Source: Dinoroseobacter sp965279125
GTDB lineage: Bacteria; Pseudomonadota; Alphaproteobacteria; Rhodobacterales; Rhodobacteraceae
Length of the DNA stretch: 64,000 nucleotides
Assembly: GCA_965279125.1 (NCBI GenBank)
Contig: CBDIHL010000033.1
Location: 1 to 64,000, forward strand
Direction of reading: 5' to 3'
Under the pieces are notes generated by a model. That model saw nothing but the letters and a program-made list of their open reading frames with translations, made no database searches and had not been told where the DNA came from. Position numbers and translations under genes: made by a program. Below, piece after piece: positions 36,101 through 43,101 of this stretch (its first letter is position 1; each line of letters begins with the position of its first letter).

Positions 36101-36566
36101 ACACGGTGGAGCTTTCCCCGGTATGGTCATCCCCCATCGCCATCAACACACCGCCATAGGGCGAGGTCCCGGCCATATTGGCATGCCGCATCACATCGCC
36201 CGAGCGGTCCACCCCCGGCCCTTTGCCGTACCACAGCCCAAAGACGCCGTCGTAGCGCCCCTCGCCGCGCAGCTCGGCCTGTTGCGTGCCCCACAAAGCG
36301 GTCGCCGCGAGATCCTCGTTCAGCCCTTCGTGAAAGCGCACATTCGCCGCGCTCAACTCAGCCTTCGCGCGGGCCATCTGCATGTCCACCGCGCCCAAGG
36401 GCGAGCCGCGATAGCCCGTCACATAGCCCGCCGTGTTTAGCCCCGCGGCCTTGTCGCGGGCGGCCTGGGCCATCATCAAGCGCACCAAAGCTTGCGTTCC
36501 GGTCAATAAAACTGGGGATTTCGACAGATCGAACCGATCCGATAAACGCACGTCTTGCCGCGACAT
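33159..36566 (-). CDS. Indolepyruvate ferredoxin oxidoreductase, fused alpha-beta form
   Basis: 1135-residue enzyme that oxidatively decarboxylates aryl or branched 2-oxo acids to acyl-CoA. The N-terminal pyrimidine-binding part has TGTQALVRLMMAQAARDKAAGLNTAGYVTGYRGSPLG. A thiamine-diphosphate core includes YFCSGCPHNSSTKVPDGSRAYAGIGCHFM, then GDGTYNHSG. A cluster-binding stretch CEGCGDCGVQSNC with further cysteines (SSCNKDFSCVKGFCPS) follows, and a gamma-type domain begins at VITGVGGTGVVTIGATLAMAAH. It is therefore an IorA-IorB fusion of the kind common in proteobacteria. The start at 36566 is preferred over 36599. A LysR regulator is divergent. Confidence 0.92.
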   Translation of the reverse strand: MSRQDVRLSDRFDLSKSPVLLTGTQALVRLMMAQAARDKAAGLNTAGYVTGYRGSPLGAVDMQMARAKAELSAANVRFHEGLNEDLAATALWGTQQAELRGEGRYDGVFGLWYGKGPGVDRSGDVMRHANMAGTSPYGGVLMAMGDDHTGESSTVCHQSDWALVDAYMPVLSPAGVQEILDFGLYGFALSRYAGVWAGLKLMKDTVEVTSVVDGMRTGLEFVTPEFELPEGGLSIRLGDHWIDQEARLTQYKKQAAEAFARANGIDKRVWGKPGAKIGFAAAGKNWLDLVHALSLLGIDADRASALGITTYKIAQTFPLDMEGFREWAEGLDLIVVVEEKRKLIEVQVKEAIFDNRAGRRVYGERDGQGRELFPVRMALDPVDIAMKIGGLLAEEGRSTDEISGRLAGLVEAARADNAPDLAARLPYFCSGCPHNSSTKVPDGSRAYAGIGCHFMVQWMDRETSGFTHMGGEGANWIGEAEYSTRDHIFQNIGDGTYNHSGVQAIRAALAADVNITYKILFNDAVAMTGGQANDGGLSAEQIAHELKAMGVKDVVLVYDEKEVSDFSGFPAGLPRYPRAELMQVQERMSRVKGVSAIVYVQTCAAEKRRRRKRGQFPDPDARIFINTDICEGCGDCGVQSNCVSLVPVETELGRKRAIDQSSCNKDFSCVKGFCPSFVTVKGAKIRKQATASVDLGDLPAPALPSIDGTHNLVITGVGGTGVVTIGATLAMAAHLEDKGVGMMEMAGLAQKGGAVQIHLRLAKRPEDIAAIRVSMAEAHGIIGGDLVVSAGAKTQALMAQGRTRAVVNDHEIITGDFTRDTEFSLPSNDLRIALEAKLGAESVAFFDASALAKALLGDSIYSNMMVTGAAWQMGLIPLGRDAIFQAITLNGAAPERNQQAFEMGRWAVLNPDAAREVLAPKVTDLPKTTAQVIAFRADHLSKYGGDDLAAKYRAFLAPIEDEALKDAVARGYHKLLSYKDEYEVARLLTETRAKAAEQFDGDLSLTYHLAPPLLSRKGADGRPGKIAFGPRLAKAFPVLAKLKGLRGTLFDPFGYTAERRMERALIAEYEADMAEAFAKCMPSTRDAVIALALLPLQIRGFGPVKEANAQAGAKRRAELLRTIRAGGAPLAQAAE

Positions 36567-36603
36567 TGAGCAAACCCTCCCAGAACTGCTTCGAATCAAT
36601 AAT

Positions 36604-36622
36604 AGGTCATAACTGTTGACCT
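36604..36622. promoter_or_regulatory. Inverted repeat AGGTCA-N7-TGACCT, likely LysR operator
   Basis: Perfect six-base arms with a seven-base spacer lie 38 bases upstream of the oxidoreductase start, in the spacer shared with the divergent LysR gene. Two more TGACCT copies are at 36693-36698 and 36715-36720, the last touching the LysR ATG. LysR-type regulators usually bind interrupted dyads and control themselves from the same site. Confidence 0.6.
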
Positions 36623-36720
36623 AACAAATCAATTCCACGCGGGTGTTTTCGTTGCGCCACGCCCCCTGTTCGCGGTAACAGCAAGGCATTATTGACCTCA
36701 CGGGCGAAAGAACCTGACCT

Positions 36721-37617
36721 ATGGACTGGGACAAGCTGCGGATTTTTCACTCGGTCGCGGATGCGGGCAGCCTGACCCATGCGGGCGAAACACTGCATCT
36801 CAGCCAATCTGCCGTCAGCCGTCAGATCCGCGCGCTTGAGGAATCGCTGAACACAACGCTCTTTCACCGCCATGCGCGCGGGCTGATCCTGACCGAACAG
36901 GGCGAGTTGCTGTTTGACGCGACGCGCTCCATGTCCAAACGCCTTGAGGCGGCCTCCGCGCGCATTCGCGACAGCGAGGAGGAGGTGTTTGGTCAGCTCC
37001 GCGTCACCACCACCTTCGGATTCGGCACGCTCTGGCTCGCCCCGCGTCTGTCCGCGCTTTACGAGAAATACCCGGACCTAAACGTCGATCTGATGCTGGA
37101 AGAGCGCGTCCTCGATCTGCCCATGCGCGAGGCCGATGTGGCGATCCGAATGAAGGAACCCAGTCAGGCAGATCTGATCCGGCGTAAACTGATGACCGTG
37201 CAAATGGCGCTCTATGCGACGCCGAGCTATCTGAAAACCAACGGCACACCCGAGCGGCTTGTTGATCTGCGCGGCCACCGCCTTGTGTGCCAGAACACCG
37301 ATAGCTTTCAGGTCAGTGCGGGGGCAACCTTGATCCGCGAGTTGATGTCTTATGATATCGCACGCACCCTGACCGTGAACAACTATTACGGCGTCCTTCA
37401 ATCAGTGCGCTCGGACCTCGGCATCGGGGTTTTGCCAGACTACCTGACCGAAGATTTCCCCGATTTGGTGCGCGTGTTGCCTGAGGTTGGCAGCAGCGAT
37501 GTGCCTGTTTTCCTTGCATACCCTGAGGAACTCAGGCACTCAAAGCGCATCGAGGCCTTCAAGGATTTTGTTGCCGAAGAGATCATCGCTTATCGCAGAC
37601 GTCGCCGCGAAACCTGA
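36721..37617 (+). CDS. LysR-family transcriptional regulator
   Basis: 298-residue LysR regulator with an N-terminal winged helix (GSLTHAGETLHLSQSAVSRQIRALEESLNTTLFHRHARGLILTEQG) and an effector-binding domain beginning near FGQLRVTTTFGFGTLWLAPRL. The effector site cannot be read from sequence. It is divergent from the indolepyruvate oxidoreductase over a 154-base spacer with a clear dyad, so it is likely to control that gene, perhaps in response to an aromatic or branched 2-oxo acid; this is inferred from arrangement. Confidence 0.9.
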   Translation: MDWDKLRIFHSVADAGSLTHAGETLHLSQSAVSRQIRALEESLNTTLFHRHARGLILTEQGELLFDATRSMSKRLEAASARIRDSEEEVFGQLRVTTTFGFGTLWLAPRLSALYEKYPDLNVDLMLEERVLDLPMREADVAIRMKEPSQADLIRRKLMTVQMALYATPSYLKTNGTPERLVDLRGHRLVCQNTDSFQVSAGATLIRELMSYDIARTLTVNNYYGVLQSVRSDLGIGVLPDYLTEDFPDLVRVLPEVGSSDVPVFLAYPEELRHSKRIEAFKDFVAEEIIAYRRRRRET

Positions 37618-37719
37618 AATCTGAGCACGCAAGCTATGCGCATGCTGCATAGCGGCATTGCGTCGCTTTGAGCATTTGATCCCTTGATCAAAAAAAGGGC
37701 ATTCCTTATTTGTTATGAT

Positions 37720-37792
37720 GTGAAAGCGGGCTTGGTTCGTTTACACACCTCCCTGTTGGACTTTGGCCGAGCTTTGTCTCGGCCTTTTTTTT
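37720..37792 (+). ncRNA. Possible small RNA or purL leader with anti-Shine-Dalgarno motif
   Basis: A 73-base stretch between the LysR gene and purL ends in a textbook terminator with eight Ts. A TATGAT hexamer lies just upstream at 37714-37719, though a well-spaced -35 box is not obvious. The stretch carries ACACCTCCCTG (37744-37754), complementary to a Shine-Dalgarno sequence, as in the CCUCC-containing small RNAs of alphaproteobacteria. It may be a separate small RNA or an attenuated purL leader. The 5' end is a guess. Confidence 0.35.
37765..37792 (+). terminator. Rho-independent terminator upstream of purL
   Basis: GGCCGAG (37765-37771), loop CTTTGT and CTCGGCC (37778-37784) are followed by eight Ts. 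It lies 148 bases after the LysR stop and 92 bases before purL, so it ends either a small RNA or LysR read-through. Confidence 0.85.
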
Positions 37793-37883
37793 GGTCAAAT
37801 GGCCGCGCGTTTGAGCGCTCAGCACTCTTCCCCCCTGCCGCGCTCTGGCTTAAAGACGGCCCCAAGTAAGGGGACTGCCGATT

Positions 37884-40043
37884 ATGACCGAACCTGCCAT
37901 TACGCATGAGCTGATCGCTGCCCATGGCCTGACGCCAGACGAATATGACCGCGTACTTGAAATTATTGGGCGGGAGCCGTCCTTTACTGAACTTGGCATT
38001 TTCTCGGCCATGTGGAACGAGCATTGCTCTTATAAGTCCTCAAAGAAGTGGCTACGCACTTTGCCAACCGAAGGCCCTCAGGTCATTTGCGGTCCGGGCG
38101 AGAACGCAGGCGTCGTCGATATCGGCGACGGTCAGGCGGTTGTCTTCAAGATGGAAAGCCACAACCACCCCTCCTACATTGAACCCTACCAAGGGGCTGC
38201 CACCGGCGTTGGCGGCATCCTGCGCGACGTCTTCACCATGGGAGCGCGGCCCATTGCAGCGATGAATGCGCTCAGCTTTGGCGAGGTCTCGCATCCAAAA
38301 ACGCGCCAACTGGTTCACGGCGTTGTTGAAGGCGTCGGCGGCTACGGCAATGCCTTTGGCGTGCCCACGGTCGGGGGCGAGGTGCGGTTTGATGCGGCCT
38401 ATAACGGCAATTGTCTGGTGAATGCCTTTGCCGCAGGTCTCGCCGATGCGGACAAGATTTTCTACTCAGCCGCCTCGGGCGTAGGCCGTCCCGTTGTCTA
38501 TCTGGGTGCCAAAACCGGGCGCGACGGCGTTGGCGGGGCCACCATGGCGAGTGCGGAGTTCGACGACACCATCGAGGACAAGCGCCCCACCGTCCAGGTC
38601 GGCGATCCGTTTACCGAAAAGCGCCTGATGGAGGCGACGCTTGAATTGATGCAGACCGGCGCTGTGATCTCCATCCAAGACATGGGGGCTGCGGGCCTGA
38701 CCTGCTCGGCCGTTGAAATGGGCGACAAAGGCGGCTTGGGCATTCGGCTTGATCTGGATGCGGTGCCGGTGCGCGAGGTGGCGATGACCGCCTACGAGAT
38801 GATGCTGTCGGAATCTCAGGAACGCATGTTGATGGTCCTTGATCCCGCCAAGGAGGCCGAGGCAAAGGCCGTCTTCGACAAATGGGACCTCGATTTCGCG
38901 ATTGTGGGCGAGACGATTGCCGAAGACCGCTTCTTAATCGTGCATGGCGGCGAAACGAAAGCGGATTTGCCGCTGTCCAAGCTGGCCTCGACCGCCCCCG
39001 AATACGACCGCCCGTGGGAGCCGACGCCCGAAGCTGAGCCCTTGGAGTTTGTCCCCGAGATCGACCCCATCGACGGGCTGCGCGCTTTGATTACGGCCCC
39101 GAACTACACCCACAAAGCCTGGGTGTGGGAGCAATATGACAGCCAGGTTATGGCCGACACCTTGCGCATTCCGGGCCTCGGTGCCGGGATCGTGCGGGTT
39201 CACGGCACCGACAAAGCGCTTGCCTTCACCAGCGACGTGACCCCGCGCTATGTGGCCGCAAACCCGGTCGAAGGCGGCAAACAAGCGGTGGCCGAAGCCT
39301 ATCGCAACCTGACGGCTGTAGGCGCGAAGCCCTTGGCCACAACGGATAACATGAATTTTGGCAACCCCGAGAAACCTCGCATCATGGGCCAGTTTGTGGG
39401 CGCGATCGAGGGGATCGGGGCGGCGTGCTTGGCGCTCGACATGCCCATCGTGTCAGGCAACGTGTCCTTGTATAACGAGACCGACGGCACCGGCATTCTG
39501 CCCACGCCGACCATCGGGGCCGTGGGATTGCTGGCAAATGCCGACGAGATCATCGCCGGTGACGTGCGCGAGGGGCATTTCGCATTGGTGCTAGGCGAAA
39601 CGGTTGGCCATCTGGGCCAAAGCGCTTTGCTGGCCGAGGTCTTCAACCGGGCCGAAGGCGACGCCCCGCCCGTCGATCTGGAGGCCGAGAAACGCAACGG
39701 CGATTTCATTCGCGACAACCGCGCCCTGATCAACGCGTGTTCTGACCTGTCAGATGGCGGTCTGGTTTTGGCAGCTTTCGAGATGGCCGATGCGGCAGGT
39801 GTCGGGGTGCAGTTGGATGCGAGCGATACCGCGGCGCTGTTTGGCGAGGATCAGGGGCGCTATCTGATCGCCTGTTCATTCGACAAGGCCGAGGCGCTGA
39901 TGGTGGCGGCAGGTCGTTCGGGCGTGCAGCTAAGCTCGGTGGGCCGGTTTGGCGGTGATACGATTAAAATCGGTGCGTCTCAGGCAGACCTTTCTGAGCT
40001 TTCAGCGCTCTATCGCGGGGCCTTTGCCGCAGCGCTGGGATAG
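37884..40043 (+). CDS. purL: Phosphoribosylformylglycinamidine synthase subunit PurL
   Basis: 719-residue small-type PurL, the synthetase subunit that works with PurS and PurQ (both encoded near 60-62 kb) in purine synthesis. The start ITHELIAAHGLTPDEYDRVLEIIGREPSFTELGIFSAMWNEHCSYKSSK holds the substrate/ATP motif, followed by ESHNHPSYIEPYQGAATGVGGILRDVFTMGARPIA. Two repeated PurM-like halves are evident (second NLTAVGAKPLATTDNMNFGNPEKPRIM and SDLSDGGLVLAAFEMADAAG). An AAGGGG ribosome site precedes the ATG. Confidence 0.96.
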   Translation: MTEPAITHELIAAHGLTPDEYDRVLEIIGREPSFTELGIFSAMWNEHCSYKSSKKWLRTLPTEGPQVICGPGENAGVVDIGDGQAVVFKMESHNHPSYIEPYQGAATGVGGILRDVFTMGARPIAAMNALSFGEVSHPKTRQLVHGVVEGVGGYGNAFGVPTVGGEVRFDAAYNGNCLVNAFAAGLADADKIFYSAASGVGRPVVYLGAKTGRDGVGGATMASAEFDDTIEDKRPTVQVGDPFTEKRLMEATLELMQTGAVISIQDMGAAGLTCSAVEMGDKGGLGIRLDLDAVPVREVAMTAYEMMLSESQERMLMVLDPAKEAEAKAVFDKWDLDFAIVGETIAEDRFLIVHGGETKADLPLSKLASTAPEYDRPWEPTPEAEPLEFVPEIDPIDGLRALITAPNYTHKAWVWEQYDSQVMADTLRIPGLGAGIVRVHGTDKALAFTSDVTPRYVAANPVEGGKQAVAEAYRNLTAVGAKPLATTDNMNFGNPEKPRIMGQFVGAIEGIGAACLALDMPIVSGNVSLYNETDGTGILPTPTIGAVGLLANADEIIAGDVREGHFALVLGETVGHLGQSALLAEVFNRAEGDAPPVDLEAEKRNGDFIRDNRALINACSDLSDGGLVLAAFEMADAAGVGVQLDASDTAALFGEDQGRYLIACSFDKAEALMVAAGRSGVQLSSVGRFGGDTIKIGASQADLSELSALYRGAFAAALG

Positions 40044-40108
40044 GACGCGCTCTTGCAGCTTTGCCTGCGCATTGCTAAATCTGAGTCAACTACACAGGAA
40101 TAGAGCCG

Positions 40109-40345
40109 ATGCCAATTGATGCTGTCGAAATAGAACGCCTGCTGCGCGAAGGGTTTCCCGACGCGCAGATCACTGTGCAAGGCGATGATGGCGCGCATTT
40201 TGCGGCGATGGTTGTGGATGAAAGCTTTCGCGGCAAGAACCGCGTGCAGCAACAGCGCGCCGTTTATGCCAGCCTCAAGGGCAAGATGGACGGCCCGGCC
40301 GGAGAATTGCACGCGCTTGCCTTGACCACGAAGGCTCCGGATTAG
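40109..40345 (+). CDS. bolA: BolA family protein
   Basis: 78-residue BolA protein. It has the class signature: a helix IDAVEIERLLREGFPDAQ, strands ITVQGDDGAHFAAMVV, DESFRGKNRVQQQRAVYASL with the conserved R-x-x-x-H/Q surface, and a C-terminal GELHALALTTKAP. BolA pairs with monothiol glutaredoxins to bind a 2Fe-2S cluster, and its partner grxD is two genes downstream. The ATG at 40109 follows an AGGAA site. It starts 65 bases after purL. Confidence 0.92.
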   Translation: MPIDAVEIERLLREGFPDAQITVQGDDGAHFAAMVVDESFRGKNRVQQQRAVYASLKGKMDGPAGELHALALTTKAPD

Positions 40346-40349
40346 TCTG

Positions 40350-40613
40350 ATGCTGGACTGGCTCTTCACGCCGACATTTATCATCAGCGCCCTGATCCTG
40401 CTGATCATCGGTCTGCGCGCAGTGCAGATCATGCGCCGTGAGCAAGGCGGAAAGCTGCGCGGAAGCCCTCCGGGAACCGGCCATCACATCATTCAAGCCG
40501 AATACCAATCCGGCGGCGGAGGTGGCGGCAGCCACGGTCAATTCCGCGTGCCAAAAGACCCCCAAGCCTATGCCCGCGCCTTCGTGCCGGACGCCGCCAA
40601 ATCCAAGGAGTGA
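40350..40613 (+). CDS. Small membrane protein between bolA and grxD
   Basis: 87-residue protein with one N-terminal membrane helix (TPTFIISALILLIIGLRAVQIM), then a basic stretch, a glycine run (SGGGGGGSHGQF) and a hydrophilic tail. No family with known function was recognised. It begins four bases after the bolA stop and ends four bases before the grxD start, so it is translationally tied to a BolA-glutaredoxin unit and could anchor it to the membrane; this is speculation from position. Confidence 0.75.
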   Translation: MLDWLFTPTFIISALILLIIGLRAVQIMRREQGGKLRGSPPGTGHHIIQAEYQSGGGGGGSHGQFRVPKDPQAYARAFVPDAAKSKE

Positions 40614-40617
40614 TCCC

Positions 40618-40980
40618 ATGGCTGATGCCAAAACTGCGATCCAAGAGACGATTACCAACAACGAAGTCGTGCTGTTCATGAAAGGCACCAAGTCGATGCC
40701 ACAATGCGGGTTCTCGTCCCGTGTGGCCGGTGTGCTGAATTTCATGGGCGTCGAGTTTGCCGATGTGAACGTGCTGGCCGATGACGGTATTCGTCAGGGC
40801 ATCAAGGACTTCAGCGACTGGCCGACGATCCCCCAGCTTTATGTGAAGGGTGAGTTTGTCGGCGGCTGCGATATCATCACCGAAATGACCTTGTCGGGCG
40901 AGTTGGACACCTTGTTCTCGGAAAGCGGTGTCGGCTTTGACAAAGAGGCTGCGGATAAAATCCGCGAGGCCAACGCTTAA
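40618..40980 (+). CDS. grxD: Monothiol glutaredoxin Grx4/GrxD type
   Basis: 120-residue glutaredoxin with the monothiol site CGFS in KGTKSMPQCGFSSRVAGVLNFMGVEF, the glutathione-binding WPTIPQLYVKGEFVGGCDIITEM and the usual C-terminus. Such proteins assemble and pass 2Fe-2S clusters with BolA. The ATG at 40618 follows an AAGGAG site. It is the last gene of purL-bolA-(membrane protein)-grxD and is followed by a strong terminator. Confidence 0.95.
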   Translation: MADAKTAIQETITNNEVVLFMKGTKSMPQCGFSSRVAGVLNFMGVEFADVNVLADDGIRQGIKDFSDWPTIPQLYVKGEFVGGCDIITEMTLSGELDTLFSESGVGFDKEAADKIREANA

Positions 40981-40990
40981 AGCAGGCGTG

Positions 40991-41005
40991 TTAACAGTAT
41001 GTTAA
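40991..41005. promoter_or_regulatory. TTAA-N7-TTAA site, CtrA-like
   Basis: TTAACAGTATGTTAA fits the full CtrA consensus spacing. A second match, TTAAGGTCGCGTTAA, is at 41132-41146. Both lie between the 3' ends of convergent grxD and atm1, where no promoter is expected, so they may be chance matches. Confidence 0.3.
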
Positions 41006-41008
41006 AGG

Positions 41009-41040
41009 AAGGCATGGTCTTTTTGGACCATGCCTTTTTT
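41009..41040 (+). terminator. Rho-independent terminator of grxD
   Basis: AAGGCATGGTC (41009-41019) pairs perfectly with GACCATGCCTT (41026-41036) around a six-base loop, followed by a T tract to 41040. It lies 29 bases after the grxD stop. Confidence 0.9.
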
Positions 41041-41073
41041 CATGACCAAGTTCGCCGTTTTTCCTTATGATTC

Positions 41074-41117
41074 GATTATTCGCAGAATAATCGCCCCAAT
41101 TTTTCTGCGAAAAATTG
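41074..41117. repeat. Paired-hairpin intergenic element, copy 4
   Basis: Hairpin 1 is GATTATTC-GCA-GAATAATC (41074-41092). After GCCC comes hairpin 2, CAATTTTTC-TGC-GAAAAATTG (41097-41117). The apical CGCAG of the first (41081-41085) is the reverse complement of CTGCG of the second (41105-41109). Arm sequences differ from copies 2 and 3, but the layout is the same. It lies between the ends of convergent grxD and atm1. Confidence 0.7.
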
Positions 41118-41166
41118 TGGAACCTCCGGGGTTAAGGTCGCGTTAACATTGGTAACAAACCACCAT

Positions 41167-43017
41167 CTAGCTCTCATCGTTCTGCTGGCGGTGCCACATC
41201 TGAGCATACCGCCCATCTTGCGCCACCAGCGCGTCATGTGTCCCGCGCTCGACGATCAGGCCCGCATCCAGCACCACGATCTGATCCGCATCGACAACCG
41301 TCGACAACCGATGCGCAATCGTAATCACCGACCGCCCTTCGCCCATGGCTTTCAGACTGTCTTGAATGTCGCGCTCCGTCTGCGTGTCGAGCGCGCTTGT
41401 CGCCTCATCCAGCAACAAGATCGGCGGATCCTTCAGCAAGGTACGTGCAATCCCGACCCGCTGCTTCTCGCCGCCCGAAAGCTTCAAGCCGCGCTCCCCC
41501 ACCTTGGTTTCATACCCTTCTGGCAACGACATGATGAAATCGTGGATTCGGGCGGCGCGCGCGGCGTCTTCGATCTCGCGCTGGGACGCCCCCGCCCGTC
41601 CATAGGCAATGTTGTAGCGCACCGTGTCATTGAACAGCACCGTATCCTGCGGCACCACGCCGATACTATCGTGCAGCGAGGCTTGGCTGACATCGCGCAC
41701 ATCTTGCCCGTCGATGCGCAAAGCCCCCCCGGTGACGTCATAGAAGCGAAACAACAGCCGACCAATCGTGGATTTGCCGGACCCCGATGGGCCAACAATT
41801 GCAACCGTTTCGCCAGGACCGACCCGCAGGGAAATACCCTTTAGGATCGGGCGCGCGGGATCATAGCCGAAATGCAGATCCTCCAGAACGATCTCGCCGC
41901 CCGAGACCTGGACCTTCGGAGCCCCCTTTTTGTCCTGAACATCGGCAGGCTGTTCGAGCAGATCAAACATTTCCCCCATATCTACGAGAGCTTGCCGGAT
42001 TTCGCGATAAACCGTGCCAAGGAAGTTCAAAGGCATGGTGATCTGGATCATATAGGCGTTCACCAGTACGAAATCGCCAACGGTCAGATCCCCGCGCTGG
42101 ACCCCCAAAGCCGCAAGAACCATCACGATCACAAGGCCCGCCGTGATCAGCAAAGACTGGCCAAAGTTCAAAAACCCCAGCGTATAGCTGGTCTTCAAAG
42201 CGGCCTGCTCATACTGCGCCATCGCGGCATCATAGCGCTCGGCCTCGCGCGCTTCGGCCCCGAAATACTTGACCGTCTCGAAGTTCAGAAGGCTGTCGAT
42301 GGCCTTCTGGTTGGCGTCCGTGTCCTGCGCGTTCATCTCCTTGCGGATCTGCACCCGCCACTCGGTAACGCGGAAAGTGAACCAGACATAGAGCGTGATC
42401 GTCAGAACCAGAACCAGCAAATAGGTGACGTCAAACAGCACGAACAAAATCACCGAGACCATGATCAGCTCAAGCGCCAACGGCCCGATCGAAAACAGCA
42501 AGAACCGCAACAGGAAGTCGACGCCTTTGACCCCCCGCTCGATGATCCGGCTCAGCCCGCCGGTCTTGCGGGTGATGTGGTAGCGCAAGGACAGCGCGTG
42601 GATATGCTGAAACGTCTCCAGCGCCAATGCCCGCAAGGCGCGCTGCCCTACGGCTGCAAAAATCATGTCGCGAAGTTGTTGAAACCCAACCGTAAACAGG
42701 CGCGCCATCCCATATGCCACGGTCAGCCCCACGGCCCCGATTGCCACCAGCGTCGCTTGTCCCGCATCGCCCGACAAGGCATCGACCGCGGCCTTGTAGA
42801 ACATCGGCGTGCCCACCGCGATCAGCTTGGAAAACACCAGAACCAGCAATGCCAGCACCACCCGGCGCTTCACCCAAGGCTCGTCCTCGGGCCACAGATA
42901 GGGGGCGACTTTGCGGATCGTGCGCAGACCACTGGCGCGATCTGCGGCAGCCGCATCATCCGGGGCGCTATGGGGTGAGTCTGGCTTGGTGGTCGCGGGA
43001 TCGGTCGTGCTGGACAT
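41167..43017 (-). CDS. Atm1-type ABC exporter (glutathione/persulfide, Fe-S related)
   Basis: 616-residue half-transporter with an N-terminal six-helix domain (about residues 45-345) and a C-terminal ATPase. Walker A GPSGSGKST, signature LSGGEKQRVGIARTLLKDP and Walker B ILLLDEATSALD are intact. The membrane domain has NFETVKYFGAEAREAERYDAAMAQYEQAALKTSYTLGFLNFGQSLLI, the Atm1 family's glutathione-binding segment with NxxGQ. Atm1 proteins export glutathione-bound sulfur or metal compounds linked to Fe-S assembly. Its end faces grxD, so the Fe-S genes cluster on both strands here. Confidence 0.92.
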   Translation of the reverse strand: MSSTTDPATTKPDSPHSAPDDAAAADRASGLRTIRKVAPYLWPEDEPWVKRRVVLALLVLVFSKLIAVGTPMFYKAAVDALSGDAGQATLVAIGAVGLTVAYGMARLFTVGFQQLRDMIFAAVGQRALRALALETFQHIHALSLRYHITRKTGGLSRIIERGVKGVDFLLRFLLFSIGPLALELIMVSVILFVLFDVTYLLVLVLTITLYVWFTFRVTEWRVQIRKEMNAQDTDANQKAIDSLLNFETVKYFGAEAREAERYDAAMAQYEQAALKTSYTLGFLNFGQSLLITAGLVIVMVLAALGVQRGDLTVGDFVLVNAYMIQITMPLNFLGTVYREIRQALVDMGEMFDLLEQPADVQDKKGAPKVQVSGGEIVLEDLHFGYDPARPILKGISLRVGPGETVAIVGPSGSGKSTIGRLLFRFYDVTGGALRIDGQDVRDVSQASLHDSIGVVPQDTVLFNDTVRYNIAYGRAGASQREIEDAARAARIHDFIMSLPEGYETKVGERGLKLSGGEKQRVGIARTLLKDPPILLLDEATSALDTQTERDIQDSLKAMGEGRSVITIAHRLSTVVDADQIVVLDAGLIVERGTHDALVAQDGRYAQMWHRQQNDES

Positions 43018-43101
43018 ATAGTCTGGCGCCTCTGGGATAACGGAGCACTCAGCCTAAACCCCACCTGTCGAAGTGACCAGCCTTAGCGTCGGACCTGCGT
43101 C

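Noticed and set aside
37684..37869. 61-codon TTG-start frame before purL
   Set aside because: It reads through a strong terminator hairpin and lacks a ribosome site; the region is better explained as untranslated.
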